A stretch of 64,000 nt of DNA from Sesamum alatum (GCA_034509735.1 JACGWO010000006.1:6835001-6899000); one strand, 5' to 3'; counted from the first letter of the stretch, positions 1 to 12,766 are shown. Program-made: numbers and translations. The notes: generated by a model from the letters alone, not told the origin.

Positions 1-790
1 CGTGGATAAAGGTGGTCACTGCCTATTGTTGGTCCCAACGATTGAGCCCCCGAACGTTCCAGGCACCGGTCGGAATCATAAAACCCCACTTGGCGGGCTA
101 CTTGAATTAGGGCCCGTTTGCATCTCCCTATTGAAATCTTACAATACCCTTGCGGAAGAAGAGGGTAGATCAGACCTCTGCTGGCCTAATGTCAACTGCA
201 CCTGGGTTGTGGGCTGCCGCAATTTGAATTGGGGCAGGAGTGGCCTCAATAGCGTTGCCCTTCCCACGTGACACCGAAGCTACCACTTCATCAGCCACCT
301 GTCTTCTACACATACGCATGTATAGGTTTTGCAGGCCTTTGGACAAGGGGACAATTAGCAACATTATGACCCAATATTAGGCAATTCTTGCACTTCACTG
401 GTACCCACTCATACTCAATATCAATTTTGCAGGAGCATTCCTACTCCCTATTACTTTTATGAAACATGACAATTAGGTGCTTAGGCAACTTAGAGTTATC
501 ATTAACCATAATGCAGAGCCTGGCATAGTCTAACCGTAAGCATTCCTCAGTCACTACATCCTAGTATAGGGGTTTACCGACTCCATGCCATCGTGCTCAA
601 TCCTTTCGATGTCCAATATTCCATGGGTAGATGCTTCAATTTGATCCAAATACGGACCTCAGAGTGGGCATGTTTCTTCAAAGCCATCCAGGCTCCCACC
701 GCTGAAGCACAGTTGGTTGGCCCTGGAATAACCAAGGGTCCCTCTCAATCACTTCTTGCTTGTTATATTAATCGTTAGTATTATATTCAT
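1..790 (-). pseudogene. L1-type LINE fragment: end of ORF1 and start of ORF2
   Basis: Read on the minus strand, roughly 270-500 encodes the C-terminal part of a plant LINE ORF1 (RNA-binding, gag-like). The segment IEYEWVPVKCKNC leads into a zinc knuckle with spacing C-x2-C-x4-H-x4-C, all four ligands present, around 350-410. Further toward the window edge (about 10-90) comes GAWNVRGLNRWDQQ, the typical N-terminus of the LINE ORF2 apurinic-type endonuclease, so the element continues past position 1. Stop codons interrupt both parts (for example TAG just after RWDQQ), so this is a dead copy. The ORF1 type differs from the neighbouring LINE at 1320-5200, so these are two insertions. The family call rests on the motifs; the upstream limit near 790 is a guess. 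Confidence 0.7.
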
Positions 791-1319
791 TGGATCAATT
801 AGGTGGACCTATAACCTTAGCATCTCATTTACATCTGAATTTTCTCCAACGTGATTGTTTGTCGTAGTTAGTTCTAGTAATTTCTTGCAGTAGCAGTGAT
901 CTATCACTTAATTTTTTGCATTTAGATAATTAGGGATTAGTCATAGTTAGTACTACTTGATAGCTAGTGCACTTTCTAGTGTTTTTATACCTATTTTGCA
1001 AATCAAGCCACATGTATGAAAATGAATAATAAGATGTAACTTTCATATATTAAAAATAAATGTATAAATATTAAATATAAAATAAGTCAATGTTACAATT
1101 CATAATTTATTTGAACATCTAAGGAGTATTTGGAAGTATTCGGGGAGTATCATATCCAATCAAGTATCTCATACAGGTATATATGATACCTTTTTTTAAG
1201 TATCCATGTAATATAGGTAACAAGTAATGAAAACCTTAATTTTTTGTAAACGAAAAGGTGTGTATTTATTATCACCCATGTTCATGAAACTGGAAAAGAA
1301 AGAAACAAATGCAACACAA
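791..1319. other. AT-rich intergenic DNA, nothing recognised
   Basis: I see no coding segment, terminal repeat or structured repeat here. It separates two LINE fragments and probably includes the worn 3' end of the LINE to its right. Confidence 0.5.
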
Positions 1320-1329
1320 TGAAACTAAG

Positions 1330-3540
1330 AGGAAGTTGGGTTGCAAGTTCGGGTGAGAGCTCCGCCCTCGTGTTCTAGCTGAAGACTATAGCTGATTTTT
1401 GCAGGTTGATTTTCAGACCCGACGTTGCCCTCGAATCTTGCCAATAGCTGTTTGACGCACTCCATCGCTTCGTTCGTAGCTTGGCAAAAAGGAGAGTGTG
1501 ATCAGCGATCAAAAGGTGCGAGATATGGGGCGCCTCTCTTCTCACCTCTATGCCTTGAATCCGACCGAGTCCTCTTCCTCCAAAACCATGCCGTTAAAAG
1601 CTTCTGCGCAGAAAAGAAACAAATAGGGAGAGAGAGAGGGTCTCCTTGACATATCCCTCTACCTGGACGAAAAGCATCTAACTCAACACTCATCAAGTAA
1701 AAAAACATACGAAACAGTGGTAACACATAGCAGGATGATTTGCACAAAACGTTCATGAAAGCCTAGTCTAAGTAAAACCCTCTCAAGAAAATTCCATTCC
1801 ACTTGATCATATGCTTTACTGATATCGAGCTTTAGAGCCGCATGACCCGTTTTACCCAACCGTTTATGTGAGAGGTAATGATTCAGTTCATAAGCGAGTA
1901 GTATGTTATCAGTAATGAGACGGCCCGGGATGAAAGCGGATTGAGAGTCAGAGATAACACTATGCAACAAGGGTTTGATGTGATTGGCGATAGCCTTTGA
2001 AGCAATTTTGTATATTATGTTACATATACAATGAGTTTAAAGAGGAAGATAGAGTCCGGGTTGGCACATTTAGGGATGAGCACTATATGTGTAGCATTAA
2101 AATTATCATGCATAGTATGATTGTTCACGAAATCGTGGGCACATTTTAGTGACGTCCGAATCAATAATGTTCAAATATTTTTGAAAGAATAAGGGAGACA
2201 TATCGTCCAGGCCCGGGGACTTACAACGATGAATTTGGTCGAGTGCCGCCTTCACTTCATCAGACGTGAAAAGCTGCAGCAAAGCGGTGTTTTTTGCACT
2301 ACCCACCCAAGGTTCCAAAGCACCAATGATCTCATTCATAATAGGGACGTCCGAGTTCGTGGTCGTGAAAATGTGTCCGAAATAAGAGTAACCTCCTGAA
2401 TCTCGATCGTCTTGGTTCTCGCCAGACCCTCATCATCATTGAGGCTTATGATAGCATTTCGGCGTCGATGCTCACTCGCTCAGGTGTGGGAGAAAGATCT
2501 ATTTCGGTCACCCTCTTGAATCCATTGAGCCTTTCCTCTACATTTCCAGATAATTCTTCACAGGAAAGTGTTTCATCTAGCTCATCACGCAGCGCCTGCA
2601 ATCTGCTACATGACTCCACCCGTGATGGGATCCTTCCGCAGCTGGCATATCTGCTCGTTCAGAGCTGTCAACTTGTGCCTAACATTACCAAAGGTGGAGC
2701 GATCCCATTGCATCAGGGCTTCCTCAGTAATCTAAACGCGAGCAAGCGCGCCTCCGTCGACTCCTGGGATACAACTGCTCCATGCCATCCGTATAACCTC
2801 CTCACATGCTGGTTACAGCAACCATGCGGCCTTGAAGTGAAAACGACAATTTCGACGCTGATCAATTGGGTCCTCTCTATATTTTGATGCGATAAGCAGC
2901 GCGCTATGGTCGGAGCAACCCACTGCAATGTGTGTAAGAGAGGGTTGGGGAACACGGCTAGCAAGCTTGTTGAACCACAACCACGATCTAGCCGTTCGAG
3001 AACCTTGTGGGGGAATTCCCTGTGATTGCTCCAAATGTACGTCTCCCCCACGAATGCCAAGTCTACTAAGTGACTATCCGCTAAGAAATGTCGTAAACCT
3101 TTAATCTGCCAATTTGGCCGAGTTAGGTGTCCTTGCTTTTCTGATTGGTGTAGGATTTTGTTGAAAATCTCCCTTGCAGAGCCATGGCCGAACTGATAGC
3201 ATACTTATCTGGGGAGTAACTCCCATGAGCGTCCCCTCTTTGAAGCATCCGGGTGTCCATATAAGCCAGTGAAACACCAATTGTCCATTCCTTCGACATG
3301 TACTATGACGTTAATGTGGTTGCTGGAAAAAGGCTGCAGCGTAACCCCAAACATCCTTCCTCCAAAGCAGTAGAAGGCCCCCTTGTCCTTTGGCATCCAC
3401 CCCAAACCCAAAATAATCTAATCGAGCTTTTAATCTGTTACATCTCCTAGCAAAGACCTTGGTCTCGGAGATAAAAAAAAAACCAAGCCGCGGTTATGAG
3501 ATCGGACCAGATCTTCGAGAGTTCAAACTAACCAAGGCCC
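1330..3540 (-). pseudogene. LINE ORF2: endonuclease and reverse transcriptase, broken
   Basis: Endonuclease pieces on the minus strand: GLYGHPDASKRGRSWELL (about 3220-3290), an ERLDRG block near 2990, and the diagnostic SDHSALL near 2900. Reverse transcriptase pieces: LDQIHRCKSPGLDDMSPLFF (about 2190-2250), SAFIPGRLITDNILLAYE (about 1890-1945), ALKLDISKAYDQVEW with the first catalytic Asp (about 1795-1840), RPGRGICQGDPLS (about 1640-1670). The catalytic [YF]ADD box, expected LFADDTLLF, reads LIADHTLLF at about 1485-1512, so the second Asp is His. Combined with many frameshifts this is a dead enzyme. The intact family reverse-transcribes element RNA at nicked chromosomal DNA. Confidence 0.82.
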
Positions 3541-3659
3541 CAGCCCCTGACAGTTCCAATTAGGATATTCAAGTCAATCGGCGAGACTGCACTGAAGCCT
3601 CCGCCGTTAGTGTATCTAAGCTCTCATCTCGAAGTCACCGACACTTGGTATTCTACACC

Positions 3660-4900
3660 CCTGCAAGATGGTCGTCAATAAGTGTGATTCCCGGTCCTTT
3701 TTTTCCAGTCACCGCTCAAGAAGCCGCTCTTGCCCGTCGACCCCTCTTGCGCTGGGCTGACCGTCATGGGGCATCCTGTGCAGAGAACATAATTGGGACC
3801 AAAGTCCAACCATCTACAGAAGAGAAGCCACCCTCGTTGGTCTGTGCTGATTGTGCGCCCCAGCCTCTTTTTAGGCCTTGGCCCTAAGCCTCCAACCGCG
3901 TCTGCCATCCTTAGGGGCTGAGTGAATGTCCATGCCCCAAGGTCTAGCCTAAACATAACCGCCCGCCTATAACCAACTAATTCATTTGGACTCCCTTCTA
4001 TTCTCGGGCTTTTTCAAGGATAATGGATTCAGAATCAATGACCTTGTGTCCTCCTGAACTTCGGTCCCAACCATTATGCACTCCAATTCCCTGGAAGGCC
4101 CCCTGTTGTGCCGTTGATGCCCGAAGTCCCTCCTTGGAGGTATCGTTCTGTTCTTGGCCCCTGTCTCGGCCCTTATATACGCGGTCATCCCCTGCTCCAT
4201 TCGCCCTTCAAAGAAGTCAAAAACATTCATACCCCGTTGATTCCCTTCCATGGCAAAACGTTTGTCTCACGAATTTGAGCCATCGAAGGGGGCCCCATCC
4301 TCCAGTCACTGCGTGCTGGGCTTGTTGCCCGCTGCCAGGCCCCATAAGGCGAGTCATCCCCTGGATCCACGAACCCCTCCTCAAAATATAGCTCCTAGTT
4401 TCTTGCCTAGGTGCCCTAGCCATTCGCAAAATAAACCAAAATTCAGAAGTCGTTCGTAGGTGAACATAACCACAAGCTCTTCCCCAAACATCGGTTGGAG
4501 TCGTAAAGCCATTTAAAGAGAAGATTAACGTCCAAACCAACCAAAATACGGAGAAAAGTGCCTCAAGGACGGCCCTGCTCGTCAAGTTCTAGTTATCAAA
4601 ACTTCCCAATCTGGTTGCCAATAAGGGAAGCGATGTCGTGGTCCATCTGACTTAGTGGTAAGTCGTGAACCAGCACATGAAAATAACACCAGTTCAGGTC
4701 CACATGCATGGGGTTCTCCGATCCCCAATGCTGTTGAGTATTAGTAGGTGCACTCACTGCTCTAGGGGTAGCCTGCCAGAGCTTGATTTTTGTCGATGAT
4801 GTGGGAGAAACAAAGCAAGAATCATCCCTTAGGGAGTTTCTTGATCTCGAGTCCCTTGATCGAGTTGATCATGCCTTTCACAGATCGACACATTCCTTAA
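3660..4900 (-). pseudogene. LINE ORF1 (gag-like RNA-binding protein), broken
   Basis: On the minus strand, near 4600-4680, the frame reads VLVHDLPLSQMDHDIASLIG, matching the conserved N-terminal domain of plant LINE ORF1. Around 4380-4480 comes a degenerate zinc-knuckle region (YERL..F...C..LGHLGK) followed by the family-typical EEGFVDPGDDSPYGAW stretch near 4300-4370. Frameshifts and stops separate the blocks. In intact LINEs this protein binds the element RNA and forms the ribonucleoprotein that brings ORF2 to target DNA. The downstream part (about 3660-4000) is open for 93 codons but low in recognisable motifs, as is usual for ORF1 tails. Confidence 0.72.
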
Positions 4901-5200
4901 AAGTTATATGCTTTAGTCGTGAGTACGCGTCCGACTTAACATAGTTGATACTGATCCATGTTCTCGTACCATACTTTGTCTGGCATAACCGAACCATCAC
5001 CCTCGTCATTCGTAAACTTCAACCCCCTCCTCAGTTCACCCATAATCCCGTCCATAGCCCCCTAGACACTATTATGAAAGAGATCACTAGCCTTGGAAAC
5101 CAGGCTAATAGCACCAACAACGCGATCTATTGCCTCCAATCAGGCCTGAAAGTAAAGAAACACTACCAAGATTAAAAGCAAGAAAACATTAGTGCAAAAC

Positions 5201-6140
5201 CCTAACCCTAGCGACGAAAAAATGGATAAACAACAACAAGAAAAAAACACAACCCTAACAATCAAATGAAAGACACGAAACAGAAGGAAAACAAAAAAGC
5301 AAGGAGAAAACAAAATATCCTAAAAATGCTAGAGAGAATAGAAAGAAAATCTCGGCGCAAACAAACACGTGTCGTCGAGGAAAATTCTATGGAAACTGGA
5401 AAACTCCTTGCAGAGACAGTGGGGTATCCAGGGTTGCAAAGCCGCTCAATGTGGGAAGCCATGCAGCAGTATGGCCGCCGATCAGCATTGGAGACGACAT
5501 CAAAACCTCACCCTCGCAGTCGGAAATCCGACAGACCCCAACCAAAAATCATCTCGTCAACAATGTTGTATGGTGTAAGAACTCTCCTCTGCCACATCAA
5601 TGCTTACACAAAAAAAATGGTCAAATTGCAAATTAAGCATCACCCCCTTCTATGGGGGAACGGGGGCAGCATAGGTGGGATTAAGTTTTTAAAAATATAT
5701 ATATATTATATATATTATATAAAATAATAATTTTACTTTTATAATTAATAACTATATACATAATATATATTCAAAATTTATTTTTATTACAATATTTTTC
5801 CATGTAAGCGAATATTTGGCAGATAGAAGATAAAAAAATGCCCAATCAGCAAAAATCCCAAAAAAAAACTCTAATTTTGTTCACCTTGAAAATTTCGGCC
5901 ACTTTAAAATTCCAGTGGCCCGATCTTAGCAATTGCCAAAACCAATTAATTCAAAAGTTACTATTTCTCACCCTATATCTGGAATTCTTATTTTGCACCC
6001 CTTTATATACAGGATAATAAATACAATTAAGATTATTTTATAAATAATATTATTTTCAGGTGTCAAGTGTATAAAGAAATAAAATGACACTTCTACTACC
6101 TACTAATAACAAACACTTGACCTAGCAACTTTTATATTCA
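5201..6140. other. Intergenic DNA, no gene recognised
   Basis: Positions 5266-5727 are open for 153 codons, but the translation is low-complexity and basic, ends in AT-rich (TATATTA) sequence, and resembles no family I know. It may be the 5' untranslated region of the LINE to the left, read on the wrong strand. From about 5690 the DNA is simple AT-rich sequence. Confidence 0.4.
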
Positions 6141-9100
6141 TAGAAAGTATGACGTGCGATGCACCTGTACAAATATATTTTAGAAATTAAATATATCATT
6201 TATTGTTAGGTTCATGATATTACTCATATTTTTTTTCATTGAAAACATTAGTATTATACAATATATTTTCAATAAATTGATAATAATTATTTAAATGATA
6301 AGGAAACTATTCAATTCTATTATTTGTGATTCACTTTATAATTTAATTTGGTATTATTGAATAAAAAGTTATTCCCCAAATTGAAATTTTGTATTTATAT
6401 ATTCACTAATGCTTATTTCATTATTATGTATCAAACAATTAATATGTAAATATAAAATAATGATATTCAAAAAATTAATATTAAATAAAAATAATTTGTC
6501 AAAGCTCTTATCTTGGATAGAAGAAATTCCAATTTAATAAAATAAATTGATCAATTTTATTGTAGGTTTTATTATGCCTATTTTTTGTTGTTTAATTTAA
6601 TTTTATTTTTTGTTACATTTTGTATGTGTGTGTTGTAATGTTTCTCTTATACTACTATATCTGAATGTCATTTATTTTAATTTATTGACATATTACAAAC
6701 TGATTATTTTTGACTATTGGTATAAAACTATAATCAAATTGGACATAGTACCAATATTTGTATTCTAAGATCCTATAATGTATGTTAATCATATTTCAGT
6801 ATCAACTTTTTTATGTTGTCAAAGCATTATTTACATGCTTTATTAGCTTCTAAATTTTGACATAATATTGTATAAAATTTTATATTTCACCTTATTTATA
6901 AAAGAAACAATAGATGTAAAAGTAAAACACTCAGGATTATCTAATACTAAAAAAATCAAGTGTTAAGAGATTCACGTCAATACTTGAATTTTCATAAGTA
7001 ATTTCAATTTAATAATTCTATTCATATATCAATTTTTATTCTCTTTAGTACTCATGCCTTTTAAACTTTTAAGTTATTTTTAATAAATTTATTATTGAAA
7101 AATATATATTAATCTCATTGGCTTATTTATTTATCATCTTGTATCTAATTTCAGCATATTATTCAATTTTTTATTTTATTATTTTACTGTACTAAGTTTA
7201 TTCTCAAAATTTATTAATTTCTTAATATGAAAATGTAAGTGTACTAATGTGTTACATAGTATATAATTATTTTAAAATTTTATATTTTTAATTGTTATTG
7301 TGTTAATATTTACCATTAATTTAACTTTTCTATTTATAAGGGGGGATAACATTTTTTCAGTCTGTAACTTAGGTCTTTTCATTTTAATTTGGTCCATTGA
7401 TTTTGGGATTCTCACTTTTGGTCTCGTAAATATTAAAAAATAGCAATTTGGTTCCATAACACCTTTCCTCTGGATATTCAAAAGAAAATGCATTTGAACA
7501 TTAACTGTATAATAGTACAAGGGGACCAAATGTTACAAATTTTATGAACCTTTTTTAAACAAAGTAGTTATAGATATCTCGTTTGGAACTACAATTATGT
7601 TAGTTAATTTACTACTCAATGTTTTAAGGGGTGTAGGGGGGGGGGGGGGAAACATGGTGTTCTTAGCCTATTAATATTGAAATAAAGTAAATCGGTTAGC
7701 TTTTTTTTTTGAAAAAATTTCAATAACACTTCTAATTTAATCAAATTGATAATTTTTTGTCATCAATTTTGATACTATTCATTATTCATTTTAGAAGAAA
7801 TTCCATTTTCCGACAACTGATCAATTTTTATTCGTGGGTTTTGTTGTGTCTTTTTGCTATTGTTTGATTTTGTTAGATATGTCTTTATATGTAATATGTT
7901 TTCTTTTACTATATTTTGAATGACGTTGATTTTAATTTATTGGCACTAAATGATACAAACTAATTAGTTATTGACTATATTATAAAAATATATTTAATTG
8001 GACAATATACAATATTTTGTATTGTAAGATCTAATGTTAATTATATTTCAGTATCAACTTTTAAATATTGTCAAAGTATTATTGTACATGCTTTATTATA
8101 TTCTAAGTTTTGAATTATTATTGTAATAAAATTTTACTTTTGCCTTTATATTGTAATTTTTAAATTTTATATATATTTTTAGTTTAACTTCTTAATCTTA
8201 TTTTCATATGCACCGATTGGTATAATCTATTTTTATCCAATAATATATTATGTTACACTTATTTTTTTATGTCAATTTGTTGTTGTAATATTTTTACTCT
8301 AGATCTAAAAGTAAAGCATTCAAGATTATCTAATACTAAAAAATCAAGTACTAAGAGATTCACCCATAGTTGAATTTTCACAAGCAATTTCAATTTAATA
8401 ATATCATATCCATATATCAATTTAATTTGTAATTAAATTTGATAATTTTCGTATTATATATATATAATTTTAAGTTTAGATCAGTATTTTATATATTATT
8501 CAGTGTAGTTTATTTTAAATTTAGGGTTAATTACATTTAGACCCCCTCTAAAATGTATAATTACACTTTCCCCAAAGAAGTTTTAAAATTACATTTACAC
8601 CCCCTCTAAAATTCTTTGTTTACACCGACCTCCATTCCTTAAAGTTTGGGTGGAAAATGTTCATTTCAACAAAATAATACAAAATTTTAATTTTACCTCA
8701 CATTAACATTCTCGAGCAATAATTTGTACTTATAAAGGAAAAAATATAATAATATTGGTCTCACTCCATACATGTACGTTATACTTATCCTCTTATAAGT
8801 ACAAAAATATACATGAGAATGTTAAATGATGGGAAAAATTGGAAAATTTGTGTAATTATTTTTTGTTGACGTGAATATTTTTCGTCCAAACTCTAACTGA
8901 TGGGGGTCAGGTGTAAATAGAGAATTTTTGGAGGGGGTGTAAGTGTAATTTCAAAAATTTTTTGGGGGAAAGTGTAATTATACATTCTCAGAAGGGGTGT
9001 AAGTGTAATTAACCCTAAATTTTAATGTGTCATGGTATATTAAAACTTTCTTAATATAATTAAGATTTCTTCTAGTAAAGTAATTGTGTTGAATATTATT

Positions 9101-9499
9101 TGGCATATTAATTTTCTTTAGTTGAATATGTTATTAATTCTCTAAATAGTTTAGAGCAATTAAGATTCCTTAAACATTTTTCCTTATGGAATTTTATTTT
9201 TGCTATTAACTAATTTTATAAAAATTTTCTGTAAATATTATTAAAATTTAATTGCGTTCACAGGTCTGTGTTAATTGGGCTCATTCATGGATTCACTATC
9301 AGAAGCAGGTTATTAAAATTCCGTGTAATTGGATTCTTCATGATTCCAACGATTTAAGTTTTTTATCCTAAATTTATATAGAGGAGGTTTAGAATATTTA
9401 GAATTCTAAATTGTTAAAAATTTCAGAATTTATAATATTTGTCTTTTTACAATGAGGAACAAACAACTTGAGTGTTCACACATTTATATAGAGTATAGA
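6141..9499 (-). mobile_element. Helitron-like dispersed repeat, copy 1
   Basis: About 3.3 kb of AT-rich, non-coding DNA with a related copy at 39851-42994. Both copies end on the right with GAGTATAGA|T; on the minus strand that is A|TCTATACTC, a Helitron-type 5' end (TC, inserted next to A). The left end carries a small hairpin (GTGCatcGCAC on the minus strand, about 6154-6164) like a Helitron 3' end, but the CTRR terminus is not clear, so the left boundary is approximate. Inside is a diverged direct duplication of roughly 1.3 kb: the stretch with GATCAATTTTATTGTAGG near 6550 recurs near 7830, and that with GAGATTCAC near 6967 recurs near 8355. A MITE is inserted at 8524-9015. Superfamily assignment is tentative. 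Confidence 0.5.
8524..9015. mobile_element. MULE-like MITE, family A, copy 1
   Basis: A 492-bp fold-back element starting GGGTTAATTACATTTAGACC and ending with its complement (GGTGTAAGTGTAATTAACCC). The inner sequence is also largely self-complementary. The flanks are TAAATTTA (left) and TAAATTTTA (right), a 9-bp target duplication with one T lost. The paralogous repeat near 42545 lacks the element and holds TAAATTTTA once, confirming insertion. A second member lies at 56666-57141. A TIR plus 9-bp duplication fits the Mutator (MULE) superfamily; no transposase is encoded. Confidence 0.8.
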
Positions 9500-9693
9500 T
9501 ATATGATCTTACTGAAAAATGGAGAAAGAATTCTCATTCTACAACAACAACACAAAAATTAATCAACTGATAAACCTTGTAAAACGCCATGAAAACAAAC
9601 AAACCAGCCTAGACACAGATGAGTTATATTTCACCAGGGAGATCAAAAGTAAAACTAAAAGAAGAACAGCCAGGAAGAGAAGTGGCAACAATT

Positions 9694-11277
9694 TCAAGAA
9701 ACACATGCATTCAGCCACTGATCTCCATCAGCAGCCAGTAAATCAAGAGACATCTCTCTGTACAGTTTGTATGTACTCATCATCTTATCAAAAGGTGGAA
9801 GATTCTCCTTATTTATAACAACTTCCAAGAAATTTTTCATCCATCGATCAATCCCTGGAAACCTTGCTGGATCCATTACCTTGAAACCAGCAGCTTCTTG
9901 ACTGAAAATAAGCCAGTAAGAATCCAACCAACCACAATATCAAGATATCCAAACTGAATCTCCTCGAAGAATTTCTTCCCTCTTAATTTTTCACCTCCAG
10001 AATTCGCAGGCCCTCAGACATTAGTTTAACCCCTTCTCGCTGTTTTGTTCCCTATGTAGTGAAAATGCTAATCTTTGATGGCTCTATATATCTGCACCAA
10101 TATATCAAAAAGAGAAGTCTCATGATTTCTTTGCTTCCAACAAAATAATGTTGTCTCAAAGAAAATAGTGAAAATGGACAATTATGTTAAATTAATGGTA
10201 ATTAATCAGCTCTATGAAGTTTGATACAATTAATTAAAATACCACATCGTTGTTTTTACCAACGTCCCTGATGTGTGATATAATTATGTAACTCCTAAAC
10301 ACTAAGGTGAAAATGTAAACTTTACTGTTGTTGAAATTTTAATTGTTTAAAAAAAATAAAAATGGAAACATATTAAAAAATCTGATGTTGGTCAGGAATG
10401 TTACTATAAAAAAATTAAAATTTAAAAAAATATGTAACATTGTAAGTCGGGGTTCAAAAGGGATATTGGGCAAGTTCAATACAATATTTGGATTGAAACT
10501 GCTTACTGAAGCTAAGGAATGATAAATTTGTTGGACGGACATTATTATTGACGGGTATGATAACTTCTCAAACTAACGAAGAAATATTTATAATTGTATT
10601 AAACTCCATGGGGATCAACGTATTACCCTAAATTAATTATACTAAAAACTAAAGATATTTAGGGGAAACAAAAAATCATTCTTTGATAAAAGTTATTTCA
10701 GCTCTTTTTTACAGCTTAACAAAATAACAGAGTCCTAATAATCTCATACTAAAATAGTATAAACTTAACTATAAAAGAAATCAGTTATTTAAAATATTCT
10801 AATGATCAAAATAAAACCCAAATGATTTTCAAAACTACTAGAAATTTTTATCTAAATGTAAGTATAATTTTTGTTGTATTCCTTATCGTTCCCATCAAAT
10901 GATTCTTTAAAATTTATCCCGCAAATCCAAACAATTAATAAAAAGTTAAATCAAGAAATTAAGTAACTTCACCTTGTCTTCAGAGAATTGGCCCAGAAAC
11001 GAGCGTTTAGGCTCTTTCTGTCGGATCTGCGGGCAAAATAGGGTTCTCTTTCAGGTCTCGTCGATGTATCCAGTGATGAGTGACTCAGACAACAGCATTT
11101 CGGCATGAATGAGCACTGGAATCATCTTGTAAACTGGATTCTTCTCCAACAGAAATGAGCTCTTGTTTCGACACATCTTCCTGATGAATTCAAAGTCGGG
11201 AGCCTTTCCATTTCAGAGCCCATATGATTCTCCACTCGAAGGGGCTCACTCCACTGCCCAGAAGCTGCACTTTTCAT
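9694..11277 (-). pseudogene. Tau-class glutathione S-transferase pseudogene
   Basis: Two exons on the minus strand match plant tau GSTs, cytosolic enzymes that conjugate glutathione to electrophiles. Exon 1 (about 11277-10973) carries VQLLGSGVSPFEWRIIWALK, then NPVYKMIPVLIHAE (the glutathione-binding Pro) and LLSESLI..YIDET. It ends at a good donor (AAG|GTGAAG). Exon 2 (about 10091-9694), after a TGCAG acceptor, carries EGLRILE, GKKFFEEIQFGYLDIVVGW, DSYWLIFSQEAAGFKV and FLEVVINKENLPPFDKM, the usual C-terminus. Exon layout and total length (about 225 codons) match the family. It is broken: a shift just after the ATG, a lost base at the Trp after YIDET, a TAG near the start of exon 2, and another shift near 10000. 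The 880-bp AT-rich intron holds nothing recognised. Loss looks fairly recent. Confidence 0.85.
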
Positions 11278-11751
11278 TGTTGCTCAATACTTTGATTTGG
11301 GGGGCGTGAAGAAGTCAATGCGTGATGATTATATATCGTTCTTGTAAGTTGTAAAAATATTTCTTTCAGGCTTCAGCTGGCGGCTTTTGTGGGCTCTGTC
11401 AAATTGAAATGAATTTGGAGTATTTTGCGTAGGCTTTGTACGGGGAAAGAATAGATTAATGGAACGGCATGAGGACGAATGAACTGAGCCAAAATAGGAT
11501 GGATTGATGAGTTGTGAATTGTTTAAATAATTTCTAGCGTCTTTAAGGGTGTTTGCATGTGGTTTTGAGCAAATTTGCTCATGTTATATATTCACATGAG
11601 TGATTAAATATTTGGCGGAAAATGCAAGCAACTCCTCTATAATATTGAAAATAGAGCAAATATTCCTCTATGAAAAAAAAAAAAAAAGCGATTTACTTTT
11701 TTGTGTTTTTTTAAAATGAAACATTTTACTTCCATGTGTTTTTTTAAAAGG
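11278..11751. other. Upstream flank of the GST pseudogene
   Basis: Non-coding; would have held the GST promoter. I see no convincing promoter element. A poly(A) run lies near 11675. Confidence 0.4.
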
Positions 11752-12000
11752 GTAAATTACAGCTACCTCCCATGAGGTTTTTACTGTATAGGTAAATAAC
11801 TCATTTTCATTTATTTTTGGGTGAACTGATCAAAATGCCCTTATACATTGAATTATTTTTTATTTATTCTTAAAAAAAATTGGACTAGCAAGAGGTTTGT
11901 TAAATTTTTACATAGAGGAGCAATAATGTAATTTGCTTCGGCTGATTTTTCTAAAATTTTAACAAAAACTTCAAGAGCAAAATGGTCAATAAGTTTGTCG
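11752..12000. mobile_element. MULE-like MITE, family B, truncated copy
   Basis: It begins GGGTAAATTACAGCTACCTC, the terminus of family B (full copy at 51918-52327). It continues through the family's inner segment (GTGAACTGATCAAAATGCCC, the complement of the right arm of the full copy). The similarity stops near 12000, so only about half survives. Confidence 0.65.
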
Positions 12001-12766
12001 GAAAATTTATGTCGTCTAAAATTTTCAATCATTTTTGCACGAAGATCAATGTCCGTTAATTTGCGACGGATATATAACAAGATTGTAAGTATTTGGGATT
12101 GACAACACTCGGAATTGGTGGTTGTAGGAAGTATGTCACAAATTGCGACGATCTTTGCAACAGGCTTCCGTTTAGGGCATGTTTTTACATTTGTTTGAGA
12201 TGGGTCCATATCCCGTCTCAATTTTTCAACATTAAAATTCCAATGGTAACATAAATAAAATATTGTGCGCAGACCTGATACAAATGTGTGTGTATTTTAT
12301 CTTTTGCAAATTCAATCCTAAAATTTGTTGAACTGTGGCAAATACAACAGATCCAAGGCAAAATTTGTCTTTAATATCCGTCGAAAATTTCATATATATT
12401 AAAATAATCCTTGCACACTTTTACAACATTCGTCAGCACACACAAACTCTCTCTCTATTTATTAACCATCATATTTTTAATTTTTGTTATTTCCTAGTTA
12501 CATTGAATTTGCTACACTGACACCTTTTATTCAACGTATCCTAACTAAAATAAAGTTGATGGTGCAGAGCATTAATTAGGTAAAAAAATGAAACTTTTTT
12601 TTTTGTATATGGACATTACTTTATATTTGAATGTGATTTTGACAATTGTGCGAAAATCATTATAATGTACTACTATTTCGAATGTAGGGAAAAAATGTGT
12701 ACTTTGTTCAAATTAGGATTTTTATGTGTGCGTGTTTAAGTAACAAAGATATTAAGACAATTGAGG
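12001..12766. other. AT-rich intergenic DNA
   Basis: No supported gene. The part next to 12000 is open for 122 codons on the minus strand, but most of that overlaps the MITE remnant and shows no family motif. Confidence 0.4.

Larger units (their letters stand above)
1320..5200 (-). mobile_element. Degenerate L1-type non-LTR retrotransposon (LINE)
   Basis: On the minus strand the order ORF1 (gag-like, zinc knuckle), endonuclease, reverse transcriptase can be followed from about 4900 down to 1330, the canonical order of plant L1-clade LINEs. No long open frame survives: each domain is split over several frames. There is no visible poly(A) tail or target duplication and the 3' end (low coordinates) appears truncated. 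DNA between 4900 and 5270 may be its 5' untranslated region, but the limit is uncertain. The element is clearly richer in GC than the flanking DNA. Confidence 0.8.

Noticed and set aside
3675..3956. 93-codon minus frame and its plus-strand counterpart
   Set aside because: They lie in the low-conservation tail of the LINE ORF1, so no separate gene was called.
9519..9818. 99-codon plus-strand frame
   Set aside because: Antisense to exon 2 of the GST pseudogene and without a domain.
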